Under the pieces are notes generated by a model. The model had not been told where the DNA came from. It searched no databases and saw only the letters and a program-made list of their open reading frames with translations. The translations under genes and the position numbers were made by a program. A stretch of DNA of 64,000 bases from Leucobacter komagatae (GTDB lineage Bacteria > Actinomycetota > Actinomycetes > Actinomycetales > Microbacteriaceae). Shown one piece after another: positions 16,375 through 25,513 of the stretch (the stretch's first letter is position 1; the number at the start of each line of letters is the position of its first letter). The DNA lies in the NCBI RefSeq assembly GCF_006716085.1, contig NZ_VFON01000001.1, positions 3,228,531 through 3,292,530 of the forward strand, read 5' to 3'.

Positions 16375-16402
16375 GCAGAACTCGCAACACAAGTGGTTCT
16401 GC
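16375..16402. promoter_or_regulatory. Inverted repeat GCAGAAC-N14-GTTCTGC, possible operator
   Basis: A perfect 7-bp inverted repeat (16375-16381 and 16396-16402) ends 4 bp before the -35 box of the importer promoter. This position fits a regulator of the divergent enzyme and importer genes, such as the nearby Lrp or RpiR proteins. Confidence 0.45.
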
Positions 16403-16406
16403 ACCG

Positions 16407-16435
16407 TTGTTGGCGACTCGGCCGAAACATATGAT
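16407..16435 (+). promoter_or_regulatory. Sigma-70-type promoter of the ABC importer operon
   Basis: TTGTTG (16407-16412), a 17-bp spacer and TATGAT (16430-16435) give a near-consensus vegetative promoter, with transcription expected to start near 16442. It stands out in a GC-rich background. Confidence 0.6.
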
Positions 16436-16474
16436 GGGGGCCTCCACAACTGCAGAAATGTGGAGAAGCACAAC

Positions 16475-18271
16475 ATGACAATGTTCGGCTACTCGGAGTA
16501 TCGCTCCGAGGTCCTCGGGAACATCCTGCGGGCACAGCAGAAAGGTAATGGAGCCTTGAAACACAAGAACGGTTCTCCCCGAAAGGCGAGAGCACTGAAA
16601 GTCGCAGCCCTCGGGCTTGCCGCGGCCTTCACCCTGGCAGGGTGCGCTTCGGCACCCGCTGGTGAAACACAAGAGGCCGCATCGGGCGGCATTGCTGTAG
16701 TCGCGCTCACGCAGGAGCCGGGGATGCTGAGCCCAATGTTCAGCACGCAGAGTGGGTCAAACCTCACCTACGCGTTCGTTGTCGAACCGCTGTTCACAAC
16801 ACTCGACTCGGGCGAGCGCGTGCCCAACCTCGCGTCAGAGATCCCTACCAAAGACAACGGGCTGATCAGCGACGACGGCCTCACCGTCACCTACACGCTT
16901 CACGAGGGCATCACCTGGTCAGACGGTGAGCCGTTCACGGCTGATGACCTCGCGTTCACGATCGATGTCACCAAAGAACCAGACACGGTCGCCATTCCCG
17001 ATGCTGAGTACGCCGCCATCGCGTCGTACACCGTGAACGACCCGCAGACCATTTCGGTCCAGTTCACAACAACGCAGCCGAACTACCTGAACCTCTTCAA
17101 ACAGGTTCTGCCGAAGCACCGTTTCGAGGGCACGAGTATTAGCTCTGACGACCCTGAGCTGCGCGAGCCGACCGGCACCGGCCCCTTCGCTATCAGCGAA
17201 TGGAGCTCGGGCAACGAGATCAAGTTCACGCGCAACGAAAACTACTGGCGTAAAGACTCGCAGCCGAAGCTCGACGGCGTGACCGTGAAGATCAACCCCG
17301 ATCTCACAACCGCCGTCAACGGGTTTACGCGCGGTGAGTTCGATCTGGTCTTCGGGCTCACGGCGGGCGACCTCGACGAGGTTGCCGCGGCCGTCGACTC
17401 CGGGGCGCCGATTGAACTGCACGAGAAGCCAGAGAACACAGGGTTCGTCGAGTGGCTGTGGATCAACAACTCAGACAAGGGGCAGCTTGGCACGCCCCAC
17501 CCCGTGCTGGGTGACCCCGCCATGCGCGAAGCAATTGACTACGCGATCGACCGCGAAGGAGTACTTGCTGATGTGCTCGGCGGGTTTGGCACCCTCAGCA
17601 ATTCGCTGGTGTACGCGGGCTTCGGCGGCGAGCTCACGAAGACGGTGCCGTTTGACACGGCCAAGGCGAACGGGATTCTCGACAAGGCAGGTTGGGCGCT
17701 CGGCTCGGACGGTATCCGCGCCAAAGACGGCATCCGAGCATCGGTGAAGTTCCAGACGATCAGCGGGGACGAGGTGCGCGCCCTCTATCAGCAGGTCATC
17801 CAGCAGAACCTCAAAGAGATCGGGGTCGAGACCGTCATTGAGAACGTGCCGTCAAACCTCATGTTTGGCGATGCCAAAGACGGCGGGCTGCTCGCGACCG
17901 GGAACTTCGACATCATGATGTCGCGGGCCGGCAAACTCCCAGACCCGACCGAGTGGATGATGGAGTTCGTATCCTCGCAGATTCCTGACGGCCCCGAGGA
18001 TTCCGGCTACTCCTACGCGTGGTGGAGCAGCCCCGAGTACGACGCCCTCTTCGCTACGGTCGCGTCAGAGATGGACCCGGCCCTCCGCGAGGACGCAGTG
18101 CACCAGGCCAACGCACTGTTTGCGAGCGAACGCCCCGCGATCCCGATCTATGCCGCTCCCACCGCGTGGGCATGGTCGACGGAGCTCACGGGCGTGACCG
18201 ATGACTCGTGGAATGGCCCGTGGGATACGACGAGCTCGGTCAACTGGGCCTTTACCGGAGCGAGTGAGTAG
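16475..18271 (+). CDS. ABC importer solute-binding lipoprotein, family 5 (peptide type)
   Basis: The product of ~598 residues is an SBP_bac_5 protein (DppA/OppA type). It has a lipoprotein signal LAAAFTLAGC and family motifs such as VPNLASEIPT, TVTYTLHEGITWSDGEPFTADD and DPEL near TGTGPFAI. It would bind peptides or other small amides outside the membrane and hand them to the permeases encoded next. ATG 16475 has GGAGAA 7 bases upstream, but gives a long ~55-residue pre-lipobox region; TTG 16556 with AAAGG upstream would give a normal signal peptide and is a serious alternative start. Confidence 0.88.
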   Translation: MTMFGYSEYRSEVLGNILRAQQKGNGALKHKNGSPRKARALKVAALGLAAAFTLAGCASAPAGETQEAASGGIAVVALTQEPGMLSPMFSTQSGSNLTYAFVVEPLFTTLDSGERVPNLASEIPTKDNGLISDDGLTVTYTLHEGITWSDGEPFTADDLAFTIDVTKEPDTVAIPDAEYAAIASYTVNDPQTISVQFTTTQPNYLNLFKQVLPKHRFEGTSISSDDPELREPTGTGPFAISEWSSGNEIKFTRNENYWRKDSQPKLDGVTVKINPDLTTAVNGFTRGEFDLVFGLTAGDLDEVAAAVDSGAPIELHEKPENTGFVEWLWINNSDKGQLGTPHPVLGDPAMREAIDYAIDREGVLADVLGGFGTLSNSLVYAGFGGELTKTVPFDTAKANGILDKAGWALGSDGIRAKDGIRASVKFQTISGDEVRALYQQVIQQNLKEIGVETVIENVPSNLMFGDAKDGGLLATGNFDIMMSRAGKLPDPTEWMMEFVSSQIPDGPEDSGYSYAWWSSPEYDALFATVASEMDPALREDAVHQANALFASERPAIPIYAAPTAWAWSTELTGVTDDSWNGPWDTTSSVNWAFTGASE

Positions 18272-18276
18272 TACTG

Positions 18277-19245
18277 ATGAGTTCATACCTCCTGCGGCGA
18301 CTTCTGCAGTCGATCCCGCTGCTTTTCGGAATCAGCGTGCTGGTGTTTCTGCTCATGCAGATGACACCCGGCGGGCCGATGTCCGTCGGGGAAGGTAATG
18401 CATCTGCGGCCACGGCCGCGCAACTCGAACGGTTGCGCGGCCGGTACGGCCTCGATGATCCGCTCATCATGCAGTACTTCAACTGGCTCCGAGGCGTGGT
18501 CACCGGCGACTGGGGGAGCTCGTACCTCACCGGCCGCCCCGTCCTCGAAGTAATCGGCGAGCGGGTGCCTACAACGCTGTTGCTCACCCTCACCGCCTTT
18601 GTCTTGTCGCTCATCTTCGCCTTGCTGATTGGCGTTCAGTCAGGGGTGAAGAAGGACGGCTGGTTTGACCACCTCGCGACCGGGCTTACCTACGCCGGGC
18701 TCGCCGTGCCAGGGTTCTGGCTCGCGCTCATGCTGATCTTCATCTTCTCGTATAGCCTCGGGTGGCTGCCAAGCTCGGGGTTGCGCGACCTTCGAGCCTC
18801 GCACGATGGAGCGGGGGCGGCGCTCGATCTCGCGAAACACTTGGTGCTGCCAGTGCTGTCGCTCGTGCTCGTTTCAATCGCGGGGCTCGCCCGCCACGTG
18901 CGCTCCTCGGTCATTGAGGTCCTCGACAAAGACTACATTCGCTCAGCTCGGGCGAGCGGCCTCCCCGAGCGCATGGTGATTCAGAGCCACGTGCTGAAGA
19001 ACGCGTCGCTGCCGGTCGTCACTATTGCGGTGCTCATGCTCCCCGAACTCTTCCTCGGCGCGGTGGTGACCGAGACGATCTTCGGCTTGCCCGGCATGGG
19101 GCGCCTCTTTGTTGAATCGGCAGACATGCGCGACTACCCGGTGCTCCTCGGCATCCTCATGATCGCCGCCCTTCTCGTGCTTCTCGCGAACCTCATCGCC
19201 GATGTTGTGTACAGCCGGCTCGACCCAAGGATCAGCTATGAATAG
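18277..19245 (+). CDS. ABC importer permease, DppB type
   Basis: The 322-residue product has six predicted membrane spans and begins with the characteristic MSSYLLRRLLQSIPLLFGISVLVFLLM. The PGGP motif in the first periplasmic loop and the EAA-type loop near residues 220-240 (DYIRSARASGLPERMVI) mark it as the DppB-type permease. It follows the solute-binding gene by 5 bp and overlaps the next permease by 8 bp. Confidence 0.93.
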   Translation: MSSYLLRRLLQSIPLLFGISVLVFLLMQMTPGGPMSVGEGNASAATAAQLERLRGRYGLDDPLIMQYFNWLRGVVTGDWGSSYLTGRPVLEVIGERVPTTLLLTLTAFVLSLIFALLIGVQSGVKKDGWFDHLATGLTYAGLAVPGFWLALMLIFIFSYSLGWLPSSGLRDLRASHDGAGAALDLAKHLVLPVLSLVLVSIAGLARHVRSSVIEVLDKDYIRSARASGLPERMVIQSHVLKNASLPVVTIAVLMLPELFLGAVVTETIFGLPGMGRLFVESADMRDYPVLLGILMIAALLVLLANLIADVVYSRLDPRISYE

Positions 19246-20134
19246 GACTGCTGCACCAAAAACCCAGGTGGTGCCCGTCGGGCGTCAGACGGATACGGAG
19301 TTCTTCGCGCTCTTCTGGCGCAACAAGCCAGCGCGGTTCGGCCTCATCGCCTTCGCATCGATTGTGTTGCTCGTCATCGTCGGTCCGTTTGTCGTGCCGT
19401 TCACCCCCGAACAAATCGACCTTTCGGCGAAGGGGCAGGCGCCCTCGCTCGCTCACCTCATGGGAACCGACGAGCTTGGTCGAGACGTGCTGGCTCGCGT
19501 GCTTGACGGTGGACGACTCACGATCTTGGTCGCGGTCATCGCCGTAGGCGTGGCGATCACGCTCGGTATCATCGTCGGGGCGCTCGCCGGCTACTTCGGC
19601 GGTTGGATCGACAACCTGCTCATGCGCATCGCCGACGTGTTCTACTCGATGCCCGCGCTCTTCGTCGTGATCTTGCTCGTCGCCCTGATCGGCCCCGGGT
19701 TCGGGTCGATTATCCTCGCGATTTCTGCTTTCAGCTGGATGACGACGGCCCGGCTCTTACGAGCAAGTATTCTCAGCCTGAAGAAGTCAGACTTTGTGCA
19801 GGCTGCGCGCGGCCTCGGCGCGACGGATCTCCGGCTCATCGTGCTCCACATCCTGCCGAACGCGCTCGCACCAATCTTTGTCGCTGCAACGCTCGGTATC
19901 GCCTCTGCAGTGCTCACCGAGTCGGCGCTCTCGTTCCTTGGTCTCGGCTTCCAGGCACCCCAGGCAACTTGGGGCGGCCTCCTTGAGGAGGCACAGCGCG
20001 CCGTCATCAGCGGCGGCCAATGGTGGAGGGGGCTCTTCCCCGGGATCATGATCTTCCTCGTGATCCTCTCGGTCAACTTCATCGGCGAGGGCCTCAACCA
20101 GGCCATCCAGGGGCGGAAGGAGCACACCTCGTGA
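19238..20134 (+). CDS. ABC importer permease, DppC type
   Basis: The product of 298 residues is a DppC-like permease with an N-terminal cytoplasmic stretch, FWRNKPARFGLIAF leading into the first helix, the HLMGTDELGRDVLARVL motif, and an EAA loop at about 190-210 (FVQAARGLGATDLRLI). The start is the ATG at 19238, which overlaps the DppB gene's stop. An upstream GTG at 19202 lies within that gene and is not favoured. Confidence 0.92.
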   Translation: MNRTAAPKTQVVPVGRQTDTEFFALFWRNKPARFGLIAFASIVLLVIVGPFVVPFTPEQIDLSAKGQAPSLAHLMGTDELGRDVLARVLDGGRLTILVAVIAVGVAITLGIIVGALAGYFGGWIDNLLMRIADVFYSMPALFVVILLVALIGPGFGSIILAISAFSWMTTARLLRASILSLKKSDFVQAARGLGATDLRLIVLHILPNALAPIFVAATLGIASAVLTESALSFLGLGFQAPQATWGGLLEEAQRAVISGGQWWRGLFPGIMIFLVILSVNFIGEGLNQAIQGRKEHTS

Positions 20135-20949
20135 GCTCACCACATCTTGAAATTGAGAACCTGACGATTGGGTTTGAATCGAGCGGTCGCGTGCTGGTCG
20201 AAGGTGTCTCGATCATCGTCGAGCGGGGCAACGCGACCGCGCTCGTCGGCGAGAGCGGCTCGGGCAAAACGCTCAGCATGCTCGCTGTCATGGGCCTGCT
20301 CCCGGAAGGAATCACGGTCTTGGGTGGTGATGTCAGGCTCGACGGCACCAGCCTACTCAGCCTCGACCCGCGAGCGCGCAGGCGGCTCAACGGCAGTGAG
20401 ATCGGTCTCGTGCCGCAAGACGCGATGGCAGCGCTGAACCCGACGCTCGATATCCAAACGCAGTTCGAGCTTGTGCTTCGCACGCACCTGCGGATGAGCA
20501 AGGCCGCTTCCCGGAAGCGTACGGTCGAGCTCCTCGACCAGGTCGGTATCCCTGAACCGGAGTCCAAGCTGAAGCGCTACGCCCACGAATTCTCCGGCGG
20601 GCAGCGGCAGCGTGTGATGATCGCGCTGGCGCTGAGTTGCGGGCCGAAGATGCTCATCGCTGACGAACCGACCACAGCGCTCGATGTGACCATCCAACAA
20701 CAGATTCTCGATCTCGTGGCCCGACTCCGCGAAGAACTCGACATGACTGTGATGTGGATCACCCACGACCTCGGTGTGGTCGCGGGCCTGGCAGACGACG
20801 TTGCCGTGCTGCGCAGCGGAAAGCTCGTCGAGCACGGCAGCGCAGAGCAGATCTTCTTTGCCTCAGAGCACGACTACACCAGACAACTGCTCGCGGCCAC
20901 TCCAACGCTGTTTGACGGGGCCCCAGATTCGGAAGGCGCTGCGCAATGA
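20131..20949 (+). CDS. ABC importer ATP-binding protein, DppD type
   Basis: The 272-residue product is an ATPase with Walker A GESGSGKT (about residue 40), signature [15 protein letters not shown] and Walker [13 protein letters not shown]. It also has the H-loop WITHDLGVV. It starts at GTG 20131, which overlaps the permease stop; GGAAGGA is 10-16 bases upstream. The C-terminal ~30 residues ([10 protein letters not shown]) are typical of the DppD/OppD group. Confidence 0.93.
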   Translation: MSSPHLEIENLTIGFESSGRVLVEGVSIIVERGNATALVGESGSGKTLSMLAVMGLLPEGITVLGGDVRLDGTSLLSLDPRARRRLNGSEIGLVPQDAMAALNPTLDIQTQFELVLRTHLRMSKAASRKRTVELLDQVGIPEPESKLKRYAHEFSGGQRQRVMIALALSCGPKMLIADEPTTALDVTIQQQILDLVARLREELDMTVMWITHDLGVVAGLADDVAVLRSGKLVEHGSAEQIFFASEHDYTRQLLAATPTLFDGAPDSEGAAQ

Positions 20950-21836
20950 ACACCGGAGAAACGCTCGTTGAGGTCGAGAACCTGAGCTATGCCTACCCGA
21001 GGCCGCGCGGCCTCTTCCGTCGAAGCACGCCGGCCCCGCCAGCGATCGATGACGTGAGCTTCACCATTGGGCGAGGGGAGATCGTCGCACTCGTCGGCGA
21101 GAGCGGGTCAGGCAAGTCGACGATCGGCAGGCTGCTGCTTGGGATGCTGAGGCCGAGTGCCGGGCACGTTCGCTTCGATGGGCAAGACGTGCACGCACTC
21201 CGCGGGCGCGAAAGCAGAGCGCACCGCCACAACTACCAGATGGTGTTTCAAGACCCGTACTCGTCGCTGAACCCGAGAATGGGGGTTGGCGATGCGGTCG
21301 TCGAAGCGCTACAGATCACCGGTACCCTCCCCGCGAGTGAGCGCGAAGCGGTCGCGCGGGAACTGCTCAGCCGCGTGCGCCTCGCTGACGAGATGTTTGA
21401 CAGGCGCCCAGCCGAGCTCTCTGGCGGGCAACGCCAACGCGTGGGCATTGCTCGGGCCCTCGCCGCTCGCCCCCGACTCCTCGTCGCCGACGAGGCGCTT
21501 GCCTCGCTCGACGTCTCGATCCAGGCGCAGATCGCGCAGGTGCTTGGCGAGCTGAACGAACAGGAGGGGCTGTCGATGCTGTTCATCACACACGACCTCG
21601 CTATGGCGCGACAGCTCGCCACTCGCATCATCGTCTTGAACAAGGGGCGAATCGTAGAGTCTGGGCCGGCCGCGGAGATCATCAGGTCTCCGCACGATGA
21701 CTACACCCGAGCATTGATCGACGCCGTGCCGATCGCGAACCCCACGATTGCGCGTGCTCGGCAGCGAGCTCGGCTCGCATCAACTCGCGCGTCGGCAACG
21801 CCTGCGTCGCACACCCCTGAAAGGAATCCTCAGTGA
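20946..21836 (+). CDS. ABC importer ATP-binding protein, DppF type
   Basis: The 296-residue product has Walker A GESGSGKST, the Q-loop MVFQDPYSSLNPRM, signature [15 protein letters not shown] and Walker B LLVADEALASLD. The last differs from the common DEPTSALD but keeps the catalytic Glu. It pairs with the previous ATPase in a dipeptide-type importer. The 3' end has ~20 Ala/Ser/Arg-rich residues and overlaps the next gene by 4 bases. Confidence 0.93.
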   Translation: MNTGETLVEVENLSYAYPRPRGLFRRSTPAPPAIDDVSFTIGRGEIVALVGESGSGKSTIGRLLLGMLRPSAGHVRFDGQDVHALRGRESRAHRHNYQMVFQDPYSSLNPRMGVGDAVVEALQITGTLPASEREAVARELLSRVRLADEMFDRRPAELSGGQRQRVGIARALAARPRLLVADEALASLDVSIQAQIAQVLGELNEQEGLSMLFITHDLAMARQLATRIIVLNKGRIVESGPAAEIIRSPHDDYTRALIDAVPIANPTIARARQRARLASTRASATPASHTPERNPQ

Positions 21837-22960
21837 CCGTATCGTTCCCATTTCACCATTTCGCAGGTTCTCACCACGAGGTCGGGCGCCAGCACGGAGC
21901 GGCGTTGCGGCAGCAGATCGCGGTGCACCTCGACAGACTGCAGCGCAGGTTTGAGCGCCAAGGCATCACGATCGCGCAGGCTGAGGCAGCCGCGCTCGAC
22001 TACCGATCAAGTATCCGCGAAGTCTCTGTTGGTCTTGATGAGGAGATTCACGGGCTTGCTGAAGGCGCCGAAATCACACTCGGAGCGGCCTTCTTGTTGC
22101 AGCTGCGCGCCGAGGTGTTCGTGCAGCTTGTCGGCAAGCACGGGGCCGAACAAGAGTGCACGACGTTCGCGATTCTGCCGGAGCGCGGCTCTGAGAATCG
22201 GGGCTTCGTTGGGCAGAATGCCGACCTGCCCGCGATGTACCACGACCTGATGACGGTCGTTCGGGTGAGCGTCGATGACGAGCCCGAGCTACTCATGGTG
22301 ATCCCTGCCGGGCAGATCTCGTACATCGGCATCAATAACGCCGGGCTCGGGGTGTTCGGCAACTACTTGCACTGCGCGAGCTGGCGCGACGGCTTCCCCC
22401 GCTACCTGTACACCCGCGTTGCCTTGCGCGAAGCATCAGTCGAAGCGGCCGAAGCTGCGCTGCGACGCCTCCACCGGGCCTCCTCGCGCAACGTCATCAT
22501 GCTCGATGCCGGCGGTACCGCTGTCGACCTTGAAAACACCGCCGAATCGATGGTGTCGATCCAGCCGGCCCAGGGCTTCCTCGCGCACGCCAATCACTAC
22601 CTCGACCCCAGCCTGCAGCACAACGAATCGAACCCGTGGCTCGAGAACTCGCAGCTTCGCTACGAGCGGCTCGCTGGCTCGATCGCGGCCGGGGGAACGG
22701 ACATCGCGCCGCGCGATATCGCTGAGATGCTCCGTGACCGAAGCGACATTGGCAACGAGCTCTCGATCTACCCCGAAGACGATGATCGGGGAGTTGATGA
22801 GGAAGACCGGAACATGACGGTGACCTCGGTGATCGCTGAACCCGGTCGCGGGCAGATCTGGGTCGCGAGCGGACCGCCCTCACGTCACGAGTACAGGCGC
22901 TTCTCGTTCGCTGACGCGGGAGAGCCCCAGCAACACGGCACGGCTGAGTCCGTGCTCTGA
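21833..22960 (+). CDS. C45 family autoproteolytic acyltransferase/hydrolase (AAT type)
   Basis: The 375-residue product fits the family of acyl-CoA:6-aminopenicillanic acid acyltransferases (peptidase family C45), Ntn hydrolases that self-cleave before a catalytic Cys. Here this is Cys109 in QECTTFAIL. Other family features are GSHHEVGRQHGAALRQ at the N-terminus, GQNADLP, and GINNAGLGVFGN. Relatives act on N-acylated amino compounds and beta-lactam side chains. It is translated from a GTG overlapping the importer ATPase gene, so the imported substrate is probably an N-acyl or peptide-like amide (inference). Confidence 0.88.
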   Translation: MTVSFPFHHFAGSHHEVGRQHGAALRQQIAVHLDRLQRRFERQGITIAQAEAAALDYRSSIREVSVGLDEEIHGLAEGAEITLGAAFLLQLRAEVFVQLVGKHGAEQECTTFAILPERGSENRGFVGQNADLPAMYHDLMTVVRVSVDDEPELLMVIPAGQISYIGINNAGLGVFGNYLHCASWRDGFPRYLYTRVALREASVEAAEAALRRLHRASSRNVIMLDAGGTAVDLENTAESMVSIQPAQGFLAHANHYLDPSLQHNESNPWLENSQLRYERLAGSIAAGGTDIAPRDIAEMLRDRSDIGNELSIYPEDDDRGVDEEDRNMTVTSVIAEPGRGQIWVASGPPSRHEYRRFSFADAGEPQQHGTAESVL

Positions 22961-22986
22961 CCTCACGACCGAACGAAGGAGAAACC

Positions 22987-23859
22987 ATGAAACACACAAC
23001 AGACGGTGAGCGGCTATCGTTCTACCAGTTCGGCGCAACGACCGTGTTCGCGAGCCGGATGGATCAGCGGTTCTCGTACTGCCTGTACGTGCCGGAGAGC
23101 TACGACGAGAGCGCCCCGGGGGAGTACTCGCTCATCGTCGCGATTCACGGAACCGGCCGCGATGCGCCTCGCCTCCGCAACGAGTTCATCGAATTCGCTG
23201 AGGCCGAGCAGTGCTTCGTGCTCGTGCCGCTCTTCCCGGCAGGCATCGGCACCGCCGGCGACCTCGACGCCTATAAATACCTGGCGTCGGACGACGCTCG
23301 GTATGACCTCGTGCTGCTCGACATGGTCAAGGAGATCGAAGAGATCTACCTGTTGAACTTCGACAGGTTCCTGCTGAACGGGTTCTCTGGCGGAGGGCAC
23401 TTCACTCACCGGTTCTTGTACGTTCATCCCGAGCGGCTTGCGGGGGTTTCGATCGTGTCGCCCGGAGTCGTCACGCTGTGCGACTCGAACCGGCCGTGGC
23501 CAGCCGGCGTGGGGCAGCTCGAAGACACGTTTGGGCGTGCCTTCGACGCGGCAGAGGTCGCTCGTGTTCCCGCGAACCTTGTGGTGGGTGACGACGACGT
23601 TCAGACCTGGGAGATCTCGGTCGCCCCCAGTCACCCCGTCTACATTCCCGGCGTCAACGCCGCGGGCGTCACCCGGGTAACGCGGCTGCAAGCTCTCGCG
23701 CAGTCGTTGCGTGAGAACGGAAACGAGGTGACCGTCGACCTTGTGCCGGGCGTTGCGCACGAGGGCTATCACCTTCTGAAGCCGACGTTTCGAGCATTCC
23801 GCCAGATGCTTGCGGCGGCAAGGCCCGCGGGCGAGGGGGCTGCGCAGGTGCGGCCATGA
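22987..23859 (+). CDS. Alpha/beta hydrolase of the importer operon
   Basis: The 290-residue product has an oxyanion region IVAIHGTGRD and a nucleophile elbow NGFSGGGHFTHRF (Ser about residue 136), so it is an alpha/beta hydrolase near the esterase/PHB-depolymerase-like group. The His of the triad is probably in GVAHEGYH near residue 258. No signal peptide is present, so it acts in the cytoplasm. It sits 26 bp after the C45 gene with GAAGGAG before the ATG, and overlaps the RpiR gene by 4 bases. It may cleave an ester or amide of the imported compound. Confidence 0.82.
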   Translation: MKHTTDGERLSFYQFGATTVFASRMDQRFSYCLYVPESYDESAPGEYSLIVAIHGTGRDAPRLRNEFIEFAEAEQCFVLVPLFPAGIGTAGDLDAYKYLASDDARYDLVLLDMVKEIEEIYLLNFDRFLLNGFSGGGHFTHRFLYVHPERLAGVSIVSPGVVTLCDSNRPWPAGVGQLEDTFGRAFDAAEVARVPANLVVGDDDVQTWEISVAPSHPVYIPGVNAAGVTRVTRLQALAQSLRENGNEVTVDLVPGVAHEGYHLLKPTFRAFRQMLAAARPAGEGAAQVRP

Positions 23860-24797
23860 GCGATCTCGAGCAGGATCCGCAGCTGGATAACCCGGGTGAT
23901 GTACTCACGCGGATCAACGAGCGGCTCGCCGGGCTGACCGCTGCGGAAACCAAGGTTGCGCAGTACATTGCCGCACAGCCAGAGCAAGCCTTGCTCATGA
24001 GCGCGGTACAACTCGGCGAGGTGCTTGGCGCGAGCGACATGACCGTTGTGCGCACCGCTCGCTCGCTTGGGTACACAGGATGGCCTGAGCTGCGTCGCGC
24101 CCTCGGGTCGCAGCTCGCTCTCACCGTGAGCCCGGCAAAGCGGCTCTCGACCAGGTTGACCGTGACGAAGCGTGAGTCTCACGGGAGCCTCTTGGATATC
24201 GTGTTCGAGGAGGCGCGAGAGCGGCTCGCAACGTCGCGGAACTACGTCGACACCGAGGAATTCTCGCGTGCCGTTCGGCTCGTGAGTGCCGCGGGCACGG
24301 TGCACGCGTTCGGTGTCGGGGTTTCGGCGGTGTCTGCCGAGTACCTCGCAGTGAAGCTTCTGCGGCGCGGCATCTCAGCACGCAAAGCACAGGGCATGGG
24401 GTTCGCGTTCGCAGACTCGCTGCTCGGGCTGCGCGCGGGCGACCTGCTCGTCGCTTTCGCTCCAGGCAGTGAGTTCAGCGAGCTCGACGTTGCGTTCCTT
24501 GAGGCTCGCAGGCTCGGCGTATCGACGCTGCTGTTTACGGACAAGTACCGTGACACTTACGTCGACCGCGTGGATTGCGTCATTCGCACCGCGAGTTCTG
24601 CCGGGGGCCTGACCGGGGAGAACCTTCCCGCGATGGTCGCGATCGACGCACTCGTACTCGCCGTGGGACACGTCGACCCGGATACGGCACTCGCCACGTC
24701 GCGGCGCCTGAACAAGATTCGGCGCGCGCTCAGGCGGCAACCGGGTGCGACGAAGTCGAAGACGACCGCTCAAGACGAGGAGAACGAGACAGCATGA
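23856..24797 (+). CDS. MurR/RpiR family transcriptional regulator
   Basis: The 313-residue product has an N-terminal HTH_6 (LTAAETKVAQYIAAQPEQALLMSAVQLGEVLGASDMTVVR) and a C-terminal SIS domain (about 140-270, GVGVSAVSAEYLAVKLLRRG, and GDLLVAFAPGSEFSELD). Such regulators often sense phosphorylated sugars or amino-sugar-like effectors. It is inside the importer operon and likely controls it. It overlaps the previous gene by 4 bases and the RraA-like gene by an ATGA. Confidence 0.9.
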   Translation: MSDLEQDPQLDNPGDVLTRINERLAGLTAAETKVAQYIAAQPEQALLMSAVQLGEVLGASDMTVVRTARSLGYTGWPELRRALGSQLALTVSPAKRLSTRLTVTKRESHGSLLDIVFEEARERLATSRNYVDTEEFSRAVRLVSAAGTVHAFGVGVSAVSAEYLAVKLLRRGISARKAQGMGFAFADSLLGLRAGDLLVAFAPGSEFSELDVAFLEARRLGVSTLLFTDKYRDTYVDRVDCVIRTASSAGGLTGENLPAMVAIDALVLAVGHVDPDTALATSRRLNKIRRALRRQPGATKSKTTAQDEENETA

Positions 24798-25468
24798 GGA
24801 TGACAATCGGGCGGCTTCCCGGGACGCTTCCCGCGGAACAGCTTTCCGCGCTCAAGAACCTGAGCTACCCAACCCTTGGCCACTATCTCGAAGAGGGCTT
24901 CGTTGACCCCGAAATCCGAATGCTTGTCGGTTCCGGTGAGAACATCGCGGGGACCGCGGTGACTGTGCGAACCACTGCGACGGATTCGACTGCGCTGCAC
25001 CACGCGGCTGGGTTGATCGAGCCCGGCCAAGTGCTTGTGCTCGACACCGGAGGAGACCGATTCCACGCCCCGCTCGGGGAGGTCGTGGCGACGCAGCTGC
25101 GCGTCCGTGGTGCCGCCGGTGTGATCGTCGACGGCGTGGTCACGGACATCGTGCAATTGCGAAGCATCGGCGTGCCCGTGTACGCGCGAGGAACGAGCCT
25201 GCTCACGACGAAACTGCTCGGCGCCGGTGGCGGAGGAATCGGGGTTCCCGTGGTCTGTGGCGGGGTCGGTGTCTCGCCCGGAGACATTATTCTTGCCGAT
25301 GCAAATGGGGTGCTCTCGCTCACGGCCGCGGCGCTCGAGGCGGTCTTCGCAGTGGCGGAGGAAGACGACGCAAGCGAACCTGAGTTACTGCGCGCCATTG
25401 CTGACGGTCAGTTGTTGGGGGCCCTCACAGGCGCGACGGCGCTCGTGGATGAGATGACGCGCCCGTGA
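24794..25468 (+). CDS. RraA-like aldolase/decarboxylase family protein
   Basis: The 224-residue product is an RraA-family protein (formerly dimethylmenaquinone methyltransferase-like). It carries the family motifs GTAVTVRT, PGQVLVLDTGGD, GAAGVIVDGVVTDI and VSPGDIILADANGV. Characterised relatives act as 4-hydroxy-4-methyl-2-oxoglutarate aldolase or oxaloacetate decarboxylase. The ATG 24794 overlaps the RpiR stop and AGGAG is upstream. It would take part in the late steps of a catabolic route (inference). Confidence 0.87.
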   Translation: MRMTIGRLPGTLPAEQLSALKNLSYPTLGHYLEEGFVDPEIRMLVGSGENIAGTAVTVRTTATDSTALHHAAGLIEPGQVLVLDTGGDRFHAPLGEVVATQLRVRGAAGVIVDGVVTDIVQLRSIGVPVYARGTSLLTTKLLGAGGGGIGVPVVCGGVGVSPGDIILADANGVLSLTAAALEAVFAVAEEDDASEPELLRAIADGQLLGALTGATALVDEMTRP

Positions 25469-25506
25469 AACGATGGGAGGCTGGTGACACCAGCCTCCCA
25501 TCGTTT
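25468..25506. terminator. Bidirectional terminator, perfect 19-bp arms
   Basis: Two perfectly complementary 19-base arms (25468-25486 and 25488-25506, core ATGGGAGGCTGGTG) meet across one base, giving a hairpin that ends in TTT on the plus strand and in TTTCAC on the minus strand. It lies between convergent genes. Confidence 0.88.
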
Positions 25507-25513
25507 GGCTACG